NCBI RefSeq assembly: GCF_050467285.1
Contig: NZ_JBCMUN010000005.1
Span: 682,001 to 746,000, forward strand
From: Paenibacillus_E oryzisoli_A
Lineage (GTDB): Bacteria > Bacillota > Bacilli > Paenibacillales > NBRC-103111
Length of the DNA stretch: 64,000 nucleotides
Reading direction: 5' to 3'
Shown: positions 1 to 9,453 of the stretch, piece by piece
Numbering within the stretch: the stretch's first letter is position 1
Layout of the letters: each line of letters begins with the position of its first letter
Notes under the pieces: model-generated
Seen by the model: only the letters and a program-made list of their open reading frames with translations
What the model was told of the DNA's origin: nothing
Database searches by the model: none
Translations under genes and position numbers: made by a program

Positions 1-1415
1 TTAAGCTTAAACGCCCCGCTGCCGTCAGAAATAATCTGCCATTGCTGATTGATGTTGCTCGACGATGTATATTGAATGACTTGTGCGCCATCGGCCGTAG
101 ATGCTGAAGCAATATTTAAATATTGCCCACTGTTTACATTCTGAATTTTATAATAGCCATCGCCAGCATCGTAAAACTTAAATGCTTCACTTACTGCGCC
201 CGCATACGTGTTCTGAACGACGGCTGCACCGCCAACAGTCGAATTGCCGGCAATTCTTAACGCCTTGCCGCTATTTAAATTCGTGATCGAATACGTTTTC
301 GTTACATCAATATTGACACCAACGATACTTGGCGGACTCAACGTCCATGTACCGGCAGCAGAATCGATCATCCAGCTGCCATAACCTCTGAGCATAGGGA
401 CACCGGAGCTGTTGAACGTAAAAGGATACCATTGATTTCTTCCGATGCCCGTACTGCCGCCCGGTTTATTGTTCCAACGATCCCCGAGATACATATACAT
501 CGTGCCGGACGTACCTTGAATCGGGAGAACTTGATCCGCTTGCGTATCAAAGGCGTTGGTCGTGCTCGAACTTGTCGCACATTCAGCTGAAGCTGTCCAA
601 GTTCCAGACAAACTTGATGCCGAAGAGCAATACGCAGCACTTGAACCCCAACCATGAGTTCCAGATGTAACCAGCCAGTATGTGGATCCTCGTTTGAATA
701 GCGAGGTGGCTTCTTTATAAGCATAAGATCCTGTCAGCAATTTCGTATCTTCAACAATACTTAGATAGTCCGGAGCGAGCTTATTAATCCGAACTGCGCT
801 ATTGATTACATTACCATTGTCGCTTGTAAACGAAATATACGTGCTGCCGTCGTCATCTTTGAAAATAGATCCTAAATCCCCCATTGTGTACCCGCTTGGA
901 AGTGGATCGTTATTATTAAAAACGAATGGGCCATCAGGCGAATCGCTTGTTAAAAACGTTAATCCTTTTCGAATTTTGTTTTGAAGGTTGTATGTGCTGT
1001 TCCACTCAAGGAGCATTACATACTTCGACGTTGAGCTATTATACTGAACGACCGGTCTTCCTAGCCAGTCTGAGCCCAAGAACCCTCCGGCAGAAGCAAA
1101 ACTGCTGAAATCAACCACGCTTCCTTGATTCGTCCATATCACCATATCCGTTGAAGTGTACAACCTTATTCTGGGATTTCCTGCAACCGAATAATCGGCA
1201 CCATACCAATAAAATGTATTACCTTCTTGCATCATCCACCCGCCTTGCGACCAGATCTGGTTGCCATCTGTATCATACCAGTCGGAATTGTTCACAATTT
1301 CTGTGGATGCTGCTTTGGCGGTTTGGACTATATTTAGAGAGGCTAAAATAAGTACTAGTGCCAGCATAGCGGTCAACATTTTTCTGAAAGAATGAAATCC
1401 TTTCGTTTTTAGCAT
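1..1415 (-). CDS. Secreted GH43 (subfamily 24-like) exo-beta-1,3-galactanase with ricin/CBM13 domain, 3' end outside window
   Basis: The reading frame is open from an ATG at 1415 to the window edge (471 codons seen). A good ribosome site (AAGGAG) lies 10 bases before the ATG. The first ~33 residues are a signal peptide. Residues ~35-330 look like a five-bladed GH43 domain: it opens with a DTDGNQI segment followed by FYWYGADYS, and has DLGSIFKDDDGSTY and EATSLFKRGSTYW in the positions of the pKa-modulating Asp and general-acid Glu. The DTDG...YYWYG opening is typical of the exo-beta-1,3-galactanase subfamily, which releases galactose from galactan or arabinogalactan backbones. From ~350 a beta-trefoil (ricin/CBM13) begins, with repeats such as YYKIQNVNSGQYLNI and QQWQI. 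Substrate is inferred from the family. The protein is exported and probably acts outside the cell. The C-terminus is not visible. Confidence 0.85.
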   Translation of the reverse strand, partial: MLKTKGFHSFRKMLTAMLALVLILASLNIVQTAKAASTEIVNNSDWYDTDGNQIWSQGGWMMQEGNTFYWYGADYSVAGNPRIRLYTSTDMVIWTNQGSVVDFSSFASAGGFLGSDWLGRPVVQYNSSTSKYVMLLEWNSTYNLQNKIRKGLTFLTSDSPDGPFVFNNNDPLPSGYTMGDLGSIFKDDDGSTYISFTSDNGNVINSAVRINKLAPDYLSIVEDTKLLTGSYAYKEATSLFKRGSTYWLVTSGTHGWGSSAAYCSSASSLSGTWTASAECATSSSTTNAFDTQADQVLPIQGTSGTMYMYLGDRWNNKPGGSTGIGRNQWYPFTFNSSGVPMLRGYGSWMIDSAAGTWTLSPPSIVGVNIDVTKTYSITNLNSGKALRIAGNSTVGGAAVVQNTYAGAVSEAFKFYDAGDGYYKIQNVNSGQYLNIASASTADGAQVIQYTSSSNINQQWQIISDGSGAFKL

Positions 1416-1510
1416 TGTAGTCAGCTCCTTAGTTAGTGTTTAAACGTAATAACATACAAATTACTTCAGCTCTTAAAATTTCTTCTAGTAACGCATCCCC
1501 CCTTCCTCTT

Positions 1511-1526
1511 TTAAAGCGCTTACAAT
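1511..1526 (-). promoter_or_regulatory. Candidate cre (CcpA) site upstream of the GH43 gene
   Basis: On the minus strand the sequence is ATTGTAAGCGCTTTAA, which fits the catabolite-repression consensus WTGNAARCGNWWWCAW at all but one core position. It lies about 100 bases before the GH43 start. This would place the enzyme under glucose repression, but it is a motif match only. Confidence 0.5.
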
Positions 1527-1539
1527 TCTTTCCTTTGAA

Positions 1540-1579
1540 CGCTAGTTTAACTATCTTTTACCTGATGGTTAAACTAGCG
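1540..1579. promoter_or_regulatory. 12-bp perfect inverted repeat upstream of the GH43 gene
   Basis: CGCTAGTTTAAC at 1540-1551 is exactly inverted as GTTAAACTAGCG at 1568-1579, with a 16-base spacer. It contains the TAGTTTAA core seen in the operator-like repeats of the 20-46 kb region. It could be a repressor operator or an RNA hairpin in the 5' leader. No T-run follows, so it is probably not a terminator. Confidence 0.5.
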
Positions 1580-1707
1580 CTGTGCTAACTAAAGTTTCTT
1601 GCGAAGTTCACTGACAGACATCCATCTGGCGTCAGAGTCATCTCGAGAGGAAACGATTTACATAAATGAAATACACTTAAATACTAAATAATGTTGTTGT
1701 GTACGCT

Positions 1708-2053
1708 TTAATAATAGTTCGATAAGGAAACAAAAAAAATCCTCAGTTTATAATAAACATGAGGATTTTCTGATAATAGCAAGTCTGATGTTGATAATTT
1801 CACATGAATATCAGTTTTAATATCAACATACTGATCGACGACTAAGACTTCATATAATTTATTTGCGTCAACGCGTTCTAAATATTCTGAATATCGGTTG
1901 ACTAACCGAAGATAGGAGATTTGCCATGTGTTTGTTGCCTGAAGCATCGGTCTGATTTTCGATTAACAAAATCACAGTACCCTCAAAAATTGCCTGCAGA
2001 ACATACTGCACATCTGCGTTCACGAAGCAAAAGTTCCAAAGCTTCTTGCTCAA
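1708..2053 (-). pseudogene. Degenerate coding remnant, unrecognised
   Basis: Two overlapping short minus-strand frames (61 and 79 codons) could be joined by a frameshift near 1900-1940 to give one broken C-terminal gene fragment. The second frame runs into the downstream terminator repeat. I do not recognise the family. The alternative is that neither frame was ever coding. Confidence 0.2.
1732..1822 (-). repeat. Two-hairpin 3'-UTR repeat, copy 1
   Basis: Read on the minus strand, the unit starts with CTGATATT...AACATCAG (first hairpin), then an intervening stretch, then AATCCTCATGTTTA/TAAACTGAGGATT (second hairpin) followed by a run of Ts. The second hairpin is a good Rho-independent terminator. 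The same unit occurs at 14501-14588 and 54443-54532. Confidence 0.75.
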
Positions 2054-2177
2054 GAACGAGATAAATCATCATGCCTTCTACTTTTTAATAAGCCAAGAAA
2101 CGCATATAGGCTCCATGCAATTTATACCCTTAGTTTGCATGGAACCGTATATTCTACTCATAACTCGGGATTTTCAC

Positions 2178-5100
2178 TTATTGTTTCACAAATTTTACTG
2201 CATCGGCTATTGTATAACCCGGCGCGGCAGCGAGGATTTTTACGGTATTGTCCGTAGCGGATGCCGTGAACAAATACGTGCCGATTTCAACCCATTCGCC
2301 TCCATGAACCGTTTGATTCACGGTTTTAGACGTATCCAGTAAACCGCCGTATATAATTTCCAGCGGAGCGGCTGTCACGCGATTCACCGCAGCCGGCCAT
2401 CTCATAAATACTTTGTACGTACCCTCCTCGGTTATATTTGGCGTCCACGCCGCGTATTTGCTAGGATCAGCTGCTGACGATCCGTCATGCAAATAGTTCA
2501 CATTGTAGAACCCGCTATCGTATGTACTAGCTGTCCAAGATCCGTTCACCGAAAATTCCGGATCGGTGTTATCAACAATTACTTCAACCTGAATACCGTC
2601 AACTTTAACGTTATCAACCGTAAAAGATTGGTTGTAACCACGGAATCCGATTTTACCAGCTGAGATGGACGTATCAGCGACCGATAACTGCTCAACCCCA
2701 TTCAGGTAACCCTTGATCGCGCTGCCTTGCATAGACAGCTTAAGCGTGTAGAACGTATTCAGTGAAATGGTTAATGGTTGGGAAGCGATCGTTGAAAACG
2801 TACCATTAACCTTCTTCATCAATTGTAATTGGTTTGAACCTGTATGAAGACGCAACAAATAGTAATTGTTATTGTCTGCATATCTGCCAATGATTCCTGT
2901 TGCGGCTTGGTAAGTTGAATCTTTCAGATTGATGTCCGCTTGCACATCATAATTCGTCCAATTGATGTCTCCGGCGGTGGCAACCGCTTCGCTCGCCGCA
3001 GTAGAAGATTGCTTGTACGCATATGTCGCATCCGTGACAACCGACCAGCTTCCGCTTGAGGCTGTCCAACCCTGTGCGTTGCCATTCTCAAAATCATTTG
3101 TAAGCAAATTCTGTATCACGATGACGGGTGGTTGAGGATCTGCCGGAACAATTCTGACATTCGGAGTTGCCGACTGCACATTGGAAAGTCCCGATTCAAC
3201 GCCGCTGTTCAATGCGCTTACTGCAAAGTAATAGGTTGTGCCATTCGCAAGGCCCTTCAACGTGTATTGACCGCTTGCCACAGAATTAACATCGACTACC
3301 GAGGTCAACGAACCAACAGATAGGCCGTATTTCACACGATAGCCTGTTGCTTTCTCTACGTCGCTGAAATTCAACGACACGGAACCGTCGCCGCCAACAG
3401 CGGAGTTCAGAATCGGATTTGCTGTCGCTGCTGTATTGGCTTTCGGAATAACGGACATTTCATCGGACCAATTGCTGGAACCAGAAAGAGTTCCATTTAC
3501 TGTTTTATCCATCTTCACTCGGAAGTAATAGGTCGCGCCGTTCGTTAGAGAGCTTACTTTAAATGCACCGTAATTCGTAATGCCTGTCAACGTTGTGGTG
3601 TAGTTTCCGCTCGATGTCCCGTACTCTATTGAATACGTTGTTGTTCGATTGTTGTTTATTTCATCTTGAAAAGTACCAGGCGCTCCCGTATAGCCGACGT
3701 AGAAGCCACCGTCCACACCAACTGCCCTCCACAATTTAGGCGGCAGAAGAGATTGCGCAGTCTGCGGTGTTGTAGTGACAATGGCGGAGCCCAGGCTGTC
3801 TCCCTTAGCGTTCGTGGCAATGACAGAGAATTGATACATCGTTCCATTCGTCAAACCTGTAATATCTACAAAATTGTTAAGCGTAGCCGTTAAAGTATTC
3901 GTCAAGCCGGTTGTTCCGTACTTTATTTTGTAAGATTGAGCTCCGTTAACTTGGTTAAACACAACTCTGGCTTGACCGCTTGCAGGAATAATTTCCTTTA
4001 TCGTTGGCGCATTGGGCACAGCAAAGTAAGCTTCTTGCTCTTTCACTTCATACTGCGTTGGAGAAACAACCGTGAAACGCTGCTTCAACAAACCTGCCGC
4101 CGGAACCTTCCAGGAAATATTCGTCGACCAAGCTGCATCTCCGGGATTGAGAACAGGAATATCCGCGATGCCGCCGTCCGTCACTTGGTTGTTTTTATCG
4201 TAAACTTCCCATTTCAGCTTATACCCATTCATTGTATATGACGGTATATTCCCAGCAGCTCTAGGCGATACAGCCACTTTCGTTACTTGATTTGAGTTCG
4301 CAGTAAATTGTGTTGCAAACTGTGTAAGATTGAGGGATTGAACAGGGCTGTTTGCATTTCTTAATTTCTCATAGCTCAGCTTCTTTTCTCCCCATACGTT
4401 CAACATACCCCAAACCCGATTCTCTGAAGCCATACTGGTTTTAGGTTTACCTGCTGTATTAGGGTCTGCAAAATCACTTCTGTAATCGTTAAGAGTCCAA
4501 ATAGAACCGCCAATAATTTGTGGGAAGGTTTGAAGGATATTAAGAATATTTCTAGGATCGAACGTCGTTTTATCCGGATCCTCACCGACTTGACTATTTC
4601 CATATTCCGATAAAAAGATAGGTTTATCTGGATAATAACTAATGATTGTTTGCAATTGATTTGTAAAATCTCCATACATATTTATAAAAATAATATCAGA
4701 GAACCGCGAACCGTCGTATGAGCAAGCGGCCGTTCCGTTACTTGCATAAGTCACGAAACGGGTCTCATCCAAGTGTTGGACAAAACTGAACATATGTTGA
4801 ATATATCCATCAAGTGTTGGACCGCACCATTGTATTTCATTCGCTAGGCTCCATCCGATAATACTCGGATGATTGTAGCCGTCTTCCACCATATCTTGTG
4901 CCCATTGCTCAGCCAGCGAAACACCCGCAGTTGTCCCTATCGGCGCACTGCCACCCCACATCGGAATTTCCTCGACGAGGAGTATCCCGATCTCATCCGC
5001 GTAGTCCAATAAATTCGGAGCCTGCTGCCCGTGGAAAATCCGAGCCATATTGAGACCTGCTTCTTTCATAAGGTCAAGATCCCGTTTGACCAAGTAATTC

Positions 5101-6185
5101 GGCTCTGTGTTTCCATTAACGCGATCATCTGGAACACGATTCGCTCCAACCAATTTGACGGCTTGTCCATTTAATACAAGGGACGCCGTCGTCCATTCGA
5201 TTTTGCGAATACCGAACTGATTGGACAGCTTGTGTTTCAATACGCCGTCTTCGCTAATTTCGGTGTCCATACGGTACAAATTCGGCGTATCAAAGTTCCA
5301 TAGCTTAACCAAATTCGCTGGCAGTGTCGTTTGCAGCGACAGCACTTGATTTTCGTTTGCAGCAACACTCTCGCTCGCTTTGAATGCGCTGTCATTTGTG
5401 GAACTCCATACTAAATTCCCTGTAGCCTTGTCGTAAATTTTAGAAGCTACGGTCAATGTTTTAGCTGAGGAGGAAAGGTTAAGCGCCTTCACATCCACTT
5501 TAATCGCTGCCATACCATTTGTCAGATCAAGCGTAGCGGTAATATGCTGCCATGCCATCCTGGCATCTTGATTGATCACCAGATCGACATCTCTGGAGAT
5601 CCCCCCCCAATGCCACCAAGCGCTCCAATCCCAAGTCTCAGGGGTGTTATCGGCTTTTACCACAACCGTATTAGGCGCATCGTACTTCAGCAGCGGTTGG
5701 CCTGCGCCATCAAGCAACGCCGTCCCATCGGGGTTGCTTGTCAAGTTAGCTTCGAATGCCGCGTAGCTGCTTTTATGATTATCAACAACTTCGACTCCGT
5801 TTACCCATACGCTGGATGCATAGGCAACCGCATTAAATTGAATACGAACAGGAAACCCTTGCATATCGGCTGGTACTGTAAACGTACGCGCATACCAAGC
5901 TATTCCTTTGTATTCGCTATAGGCATTCTCGGTATCCCAGTTGCCCGGAACCTTCATAGCATCCCAGCCTGTACGATCATAGGAAGGATTGAACCAGTTT
6001 TGAGCCTCTCCTACTTTGGCTGGATCTGTTTTGAAGTTCCATGATCCATTCAACGAAATTTTCGTTTCGCCTGTTCCAAGCTCAGGGGCTGTTGCTCCCG
6101 CCGATTGCGGCATGTTCACTTGAATCAGCGATAATAGAATGAAGATGGTCAAACAGACGTGAAGCCATTTACCAGATAATTGCAT
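2178..6185 (-). CDS. Large secreted GH2 glycoside hydrolase (beta-galactosidase/glucuronidase type) with FN3, concanavalin-like and golvesin-like domains
   Basis: The protein has 1335 residues; its ATG is preceded by AAAGGGG. Residues 1-30 are a signal peptide. Residues ~40-340 form the GH2 sugar-binding and immunoglobulin-like domains, and ~340-650 the TIM barrel. The expected acid/base Glu is in WSLANEIQW (~450) and the nucleophile in FLSEYGNSQ (~527). Three fibronectin type III domains span ~730-1000. A concanavalin/LamG-like domain (~1020-1190) and a golvesin/Xly-type CBD (~1200-1335) follow. Such multi-domain secreted GH2 enzymes remove terminal beta-linked sugars from polymers; the exact sugar cannot be read here. 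Neighbouring GH43 and GH16 genes suggest a shared galactan or glucan substrate. The accessory domains likely serve substrate or wall binding. No damage is seen. Confidence 0.88.
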   Translation of the reverse strand: MQLSGKWLHVCLTIFILLSLIQVNMPQSAGATAPELGTGETKISLNGSWNFKTDPAKVGEAQNWFNPSYDRTGWDAMKVPGNWDTENAYSEYKGIAWYARTFTVPADMQGFPVRIQFNAVAYASSVWVNGVEVVDNHKSSYAAFEANLTSNPDGTALLDGAGQPLLKYDAPNTVVVKADNTPETWDWSAWWHWGGISRDVDLVINQDARMAWQHITATLDLTNGMAAIKVDVKALNLSSSAKTLTVASKIYDKATGNLVWSSTNDSAFKASESVAANENQVLSLQTTLPANLVKLWNFDTPNLYRMDTEISEDGVLKHKLSNQFGIRKIEWTTASLVLNGQAVKLVGANRVPDDRVNGNTEPNYLVKRDLDLMKEAGLNMARIFHGQQAPNLLDYADEIGILLVEEIPMWGGSAPIGTTAGVSLAEQWAQDMVEDGYNHPSIIGWSLANEIQWCGPTLDGYIQHMFSFVQHLDETRFVTYASNGTAACSYDGSRFSDIIFINMYGDFTNQLQTIISYYPDKPIFLSEYGNSQVGEDPDKTTFDPRNILNILQTFPQIIGGSIWTLNDYRSDFADPNTAGKPKTSMASENRVWGMLNVWGEKKLSYEKLRNANSPVQSLNLTQFATQFTANSNQVTKVAVSPRAAGNIPSYTMNGYKLKWEVYDKNNQVTDGGIADIPVLNPGDAAWSTNISWKVPAAGLLKQRFTVVSPTQYEVKEQEAYFAVPNAPTIKEIIPASGQARVVFNQVNGAQSYKIKYGTTGLTNTLTATLNNFVDITGLTNGTMYQFSVIATNAKGDSLGSAIVTTTPQTAQSLLPPKLWRAVGVDGGFYVGYTGAPGTFQDEINNNRTTTYSIEYGTSSGNYTTTLTGITNYGAFKVSSLTNGATYYFRVKMDKTVNGTLSGSSNWSDEMSVIPKANTAATANPILNSAVGGDGSVSLNFSDVEKATGYRVKYGLSVGSLTSVVDVNSVASGQYTLKGLANGTTYYFAVSALNSGVESGLSNVQSATPNVRIVPADPQPPVIVIQNLLTNDFENGNAQGWTASSGSWSVVTDATYAYKQSSTAASEAVATAGDINWTNYDVQADINLKDSTYQAATGIIGRYADNNNYYLLRLHTGSNQLQLMKKVNGTFSTIASQPLTISLNTFYTLKLSMQGSAIKGYLNGVEQLSVADTSISAGKIGFRGYNQSFTVDNVKVDGIQVEVIVDNTDPEFSVNGSWTASTYDSGFYNVNYLHDGSSAADPSKYAAWTPNITEEGTYKVFMRWPAAVNRVTAAPLEIIYGGLLDTSKTVNQTVHGGEWVEIGTYLFTASATDNTVKILAAAPGYTIADAVKFVKQ

Positions 6186-6332
6186 TCCGTAATCCCCTTT
6201 CTAATAAACTCGTTGCCGATTGATTAAGCGGTTTCATATCAATTTAACTTGCAACCAGTCCGCTAATGCCATTGGCATCTTAGCTGACTCTATATGCAAA
6301 CTCACCTCCCTTCCTAATCGCTATGGATGCCC

Positions 6333-6627
6333 TTATCCTTTTACAGCCGTGCTTGAAACCCCTTGAATAATATAAAGGCCGACTCTGATATTTCTTTAGG
6401 AATTCCGATCATAAATTGCCGCATTAAGAAGACGCCTAAGATTGTAAAAATACCGGGCAAGATTAAAGCCCAATGGGTATTGTAGATGCCAACCCAGTTG
6501 AACATGATGAATTTAGATACGAATAAGACCTGAGGAGGAACCATTATCATGGATAAATAGAGGACAAATACGGCGTCTCTGCCTTAAGGTACCATTTCAA
6601 CATAGGAATATAACAATAATTGATAAT
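6333..6627 (-). pseudogene. Remnant of a carbohydrate ABC transporter permease (MalG type)
   Basis: A piece of a sugar ABC permease is recognisable on the minus strand. One frame gives GRDAVFVLYLS leading into MVPPQVLFVSKF and ...GIPKEISESA, the segment just before the usual EAA loop. The frame upstream is broken: a base appears missing near 6586, between TGGTACCTT and GGCAGAGAC. After SESA the sequence jumps in another frame directly to the family's C-terminus (QGVSSTAVKG, stop at 6333-6335), so the EAA loop and last helices are deleted. The piece lies just upstream of the GH2 gene and is probably what remains of a transporter that once served this locus. Confidence 0.75.
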
Positions 6628-6808
6628 GTAATCGTGTTTTGTTGCATATCTGCTCTCGTCAGAAGCCCTTAACCGCTCCTAATAGAGCGAAAAAGGGCTG
6701 TTAAGTTGACTACTCGTTATATAAAAATTTATTAACCTTTAGGAACTGCCGTATGGGACTCCCACGAACTGGTGGTGTGAAAGGCAGGGGCTAGCCACCA
6801 TTATCTAC

Positions 6809-8956
6809 TCAATTAATTTTTACCAATTTAATATAATCGAAACCAAGACCATAGCTGCTTGATGCAACATTTTTACCTATAATCGTAAAACGAAATATCT
6901 GATTGCCTGCTGAGCCAATCGTCACCGTACCTAGATTACTCTCGGAATACCCTGATGTCGAAGCATATTGATCAACCTCCGTGCCTGCATTTGTTCCGTT
7001 AACGGATAGTTGATATATGCCTTTGTTGGCTGCAACACGGTCGCCTGCATACACGGTATACGTTCCGGGCTGAGGTAAAGCCACCGTATACTGAATATAA
7101 TCACCAATGCCATTTCCTAATAAACTATTGAATGTTATCCCTGCCGAGTCCGTATAGTTTGTTTGCGCATCCCCACCGGACACGGTAACTGGTAGTGTTT
7201 CAGCATCATATTTTTTATCAGCCTTGATCAGCTTAATTGAATCGAAGCCCAGTGTATAGCCGCTGGAAGCGGTATTTTTTCCTGAAACGGTAAAGCGAAA
7301 CGTTTGGTTACCTGCTGAGCCAATCGTAACTGTACCGATGTTACTCTCGGAGAACCCCGATGAGGCCGCGTACTGATCTACGGTAGATCCTACATCTGCA
7401 CCGTTGACTGCTAGCTGATAGATCCCTTTATTGGCCGCAACGCGATCACGTGCATACACGCTGTATGTACCTGGTTGAGGCACACCGACTGAATACTGAA
7501 TGTAATCGCCGGCGCCATTTCCATTTAAGCTGTTAAAAACCTTTCCAGTAGCCGTATCAGTATAACTTGACTGATAATCTTCAGCAGATACGGAAACTGG
7601 CAGCGCTTCCGCTTGGTATTCATATTCGCTCTCGTTTTCGTTCTGCTCTTCTACTGGGGGCGACGTCGTATCGCTAAATCGCACATCATCGACGAGCAAC
7701 CATTGTGTGGAGTTAGCATCCGACGTGAAAGCAACTGTTGCCTGACCATTCGTAACCGGAATGTCATTTAACGTTACTTGCATCCAAGTCGACGAAGCAG
7801 GAATATCGACATGTTGCTCTGCTCCTCCATAAACATAGTTTGACACACTCATGCTAGCCAATGCCTGACCACCTGAGCTCTTCACCCATGCGCTTAGCTG
7901 ATAATTACCATTGGCGAGTCCATTCAGATTCTGCTTAGTCGTCACTTGATAATTACTAGAACTCGCATGCTTCAAAGAGCGTGCGCCTGTGTGAGCGTCC
8001 GTTGTTGTCATAAAGCTAGCCGTTTTATCGCCTGTCTCGATCCAGCTAGGCGTATCTTGATCGGAATAGCCACGCCACGATTCATTAGCTGTATACTCCA
8101 TTGCAGAATTACCAACATGGTTCGCTCCCGAATAGTTCTTGGCATAGTAATGGAAATAGTCGAATTGCGTATCTCCTGGGAGCTTGCTGTCATCACTAAC
8201 ATCATAACCAACCAAGGATGTCAACCAGAAATTTGCTGGTGAAAACGGCTGTGGCGTCACTGTCTGATCAATCGTATGGACAAGCGTACCGTCCACATAA
8301 AATTTAATAGCGGACGGCGTCCATTCATAACCGTACACATGCCAAGTCCCTATCGCGGGCACACTCACACCCTTGCGTGGCCCCCCATAACCAGGTACAT
8401 GAACAACGGTTCCCGTTGATATGTAATCTCCCGAATTTGGATTTTCAAATCCATCGATCTCCAATACTTGGTTGTAATAAGGCAAATTACCCGCAGCAAT
8501 TTCTGTAGCCAACCCCGTAATGTTGTTCTGGGATAAATGATTGCTCAGCCCCATACTCCAAAAAGCTCCATGTAAACCTGTCGTACCATTGAAAATCTTT
8601 GCTCGCGTCTCGTAATAGCCATAGCCAAACATCTTTTTCGTGACGATGCCGCCGCTCGTGTAGTACCACGTGCCATTAATTTGCTCCTTCTTCATATCAA
8701 TGTGCAGCGACCCGTCCGATTCGCGAACATTTTCTTTCTTGTTATAACCCTTACTATACGGTCCTGCATCACGATACATCCAGTCACTTTCATTGATAGT
8801 GTTATCATTAAATTCATCCGCGTAATATAAGGTATAGCCATCAGGAATAGCAGCAGAAGCTTGTTTCGTTGAAAGAACAGGGGGGATAGCTACGGTCAAC
8901 AAACAGACTGGTAGTACCATACGAATCGGATTTAACCATTTTGGGTATAATTTCAT
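6809..8956 (-). CDS. Secreted GH16 endo-beta-glycanase with CBM4/9-like and two tandem CBM6-like domains
   Basis: The protein has 715 residues. The ATG follows AGGAGG, and residues 1-36 are a signal peptide ending near QASAA. Residues ~38-275 are a GH16 jelly roll with catalytic motif EIDGFE (~168; ExDxxE, nucleophile and acid/base Glu). Residues ~285-430 resemble CBM4/9 (ending WLLVDDVRFSD). Residues ~445-575 and ~585-715 are two closely similar CBM6-like modules, both containing GDYIQY, PQPGTYxVYA, NKGIYQL and SAGNQxFRF. GH16 enzymes cut internal beta-1,3/1,4 bonds in glucans or galactans. Specificity is not readable. The tandem modules clearly arose by duplication. Confidence 0.9.
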   Translation of the reverse strand: MKLYPKWLNPIRMVLPVCLLTVAIPPVLSTKQASAAIPDGYTLYYADEFNDNTINESDWMYRDAGPYSKGYNKKENVRESDGSLHIDMKKEQINGTWYYTSGGIVTKKMFGYGYYETRAKIFNGTTGLHGAFWSMGLSNHLSQNNITGLATEIAAGNLPYYNQVLEIDGFENPNSGDYISTGTVVHVPGYGGPRKGVSVPAIGTWHVYGYEWTPSAIKFYVDGTLVHTIDQTVTPQPFSPANFWLTSLVGYDVSDDSKLPGDTQFDYFHYYAKNYSGANHVGNSAMEYTANESWRGYSDQDTPSWIETGDKTASFMTTTDAHTGARSLKHASSSNYQVTTKQNLNGLANGNYQLSAWVKSSGGQALASMSVSNYVYGGAEQHVDIPASSTWMQVTLNDIPVTNGQATVAFTSDANSTQWLLVDDVRFSDTTSPPVEEQNENESEYEYQAEALPVSVSAEDYQSSYTDTATGKVFNSLNGNGAGDYIQYSVGVPQPGTYSVYARDRVAANKGIYQLAVNGADVGSTVDQYAASSGFSESNIGTVTIGSAGNQTFRFTVSGKNTASSGYTLGFDSIKLIKADKKYDAETLPVTVSGGDAQTNYTDSAGITFNSLLGNGIGDYIQYTVALPQPGTYTVYAGDRVAANKGIYQLSVNGTNAGTEVDQYASTSGYSESNLGTVTIGSAGNQIFRFTIIGKNVASSSYGLGFDYIKLVKIN

Positions 8957-9453
8957 TTTAACCTCCTGGAATTGTAAATTTGCATGCTACACAGTCAATA
9001 GAAAATTAACATAGAAAATTAACAATGTGACACTGAAGCCTGCACTACAAGTAATTATTAAATATCCCACTCCCCCCTAATTTATTTGGTGACCTGTTCC
9101 AGCGCCTATCTCCTTAGTTCTCACTAAAGAAGAAAAGCGCTCAAACCAAATTAAGTATAAACTTTAAGCCCACCTAAAAAGTTCAATTTTTCCATATTAT
9201 AGTTTGAACATTTTGAAAATCATGTGCAATCATAATACAGTCTCTAAAAAAGTCCTCTTCTAACCACTTGCTTCGTTTCTTCTTTATTTGGTTACTTTCT
9301 TTCATCTTCATCCTAAAATTCTCGATCTCCTCCCGACAGTATATCGATGTAAAACCTCTAGTAATGTATGCATAGAGCATGTACTAAAGGTTTTACTTAG
9401 AGCAGTGTATGTTGTCGTGTAGGAATGTGAGGAAGATTTACCATATAGACATT
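8957..9453. other. Intergenic region upstream of the GH16 gene
   Basis: About 500 bases with no convincing gene. They contain the GH16 promoter region, with a weak cre-like sequence at 9131-9146 (AGAAAAGCGCTCAAAC). A 65-codon frame at 9183-9380 has no recognisable family and is probably not real. Confidence 0.5.

Larger units (their letters stand above)
1416..2177. other. Intergenic stretch between GH43 and GH2 genes
   Basis: No intact gene is visible in these ~760 bases. They hold the GH43 promoter with its cre-like site and inverted repeat (1511-1579), one copy of the two-hairpin 3'-UTR repeat (1732-1822), and a short degenerate coding stretch (1708-2053). Confidence 0.6.

Noticed and set aside
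9183..9380. 65-codon minus-strand frame before the GH16 gene
   Set aside because: No ribosome site, no recognisable domain, low-complexity AT-rich sequence.
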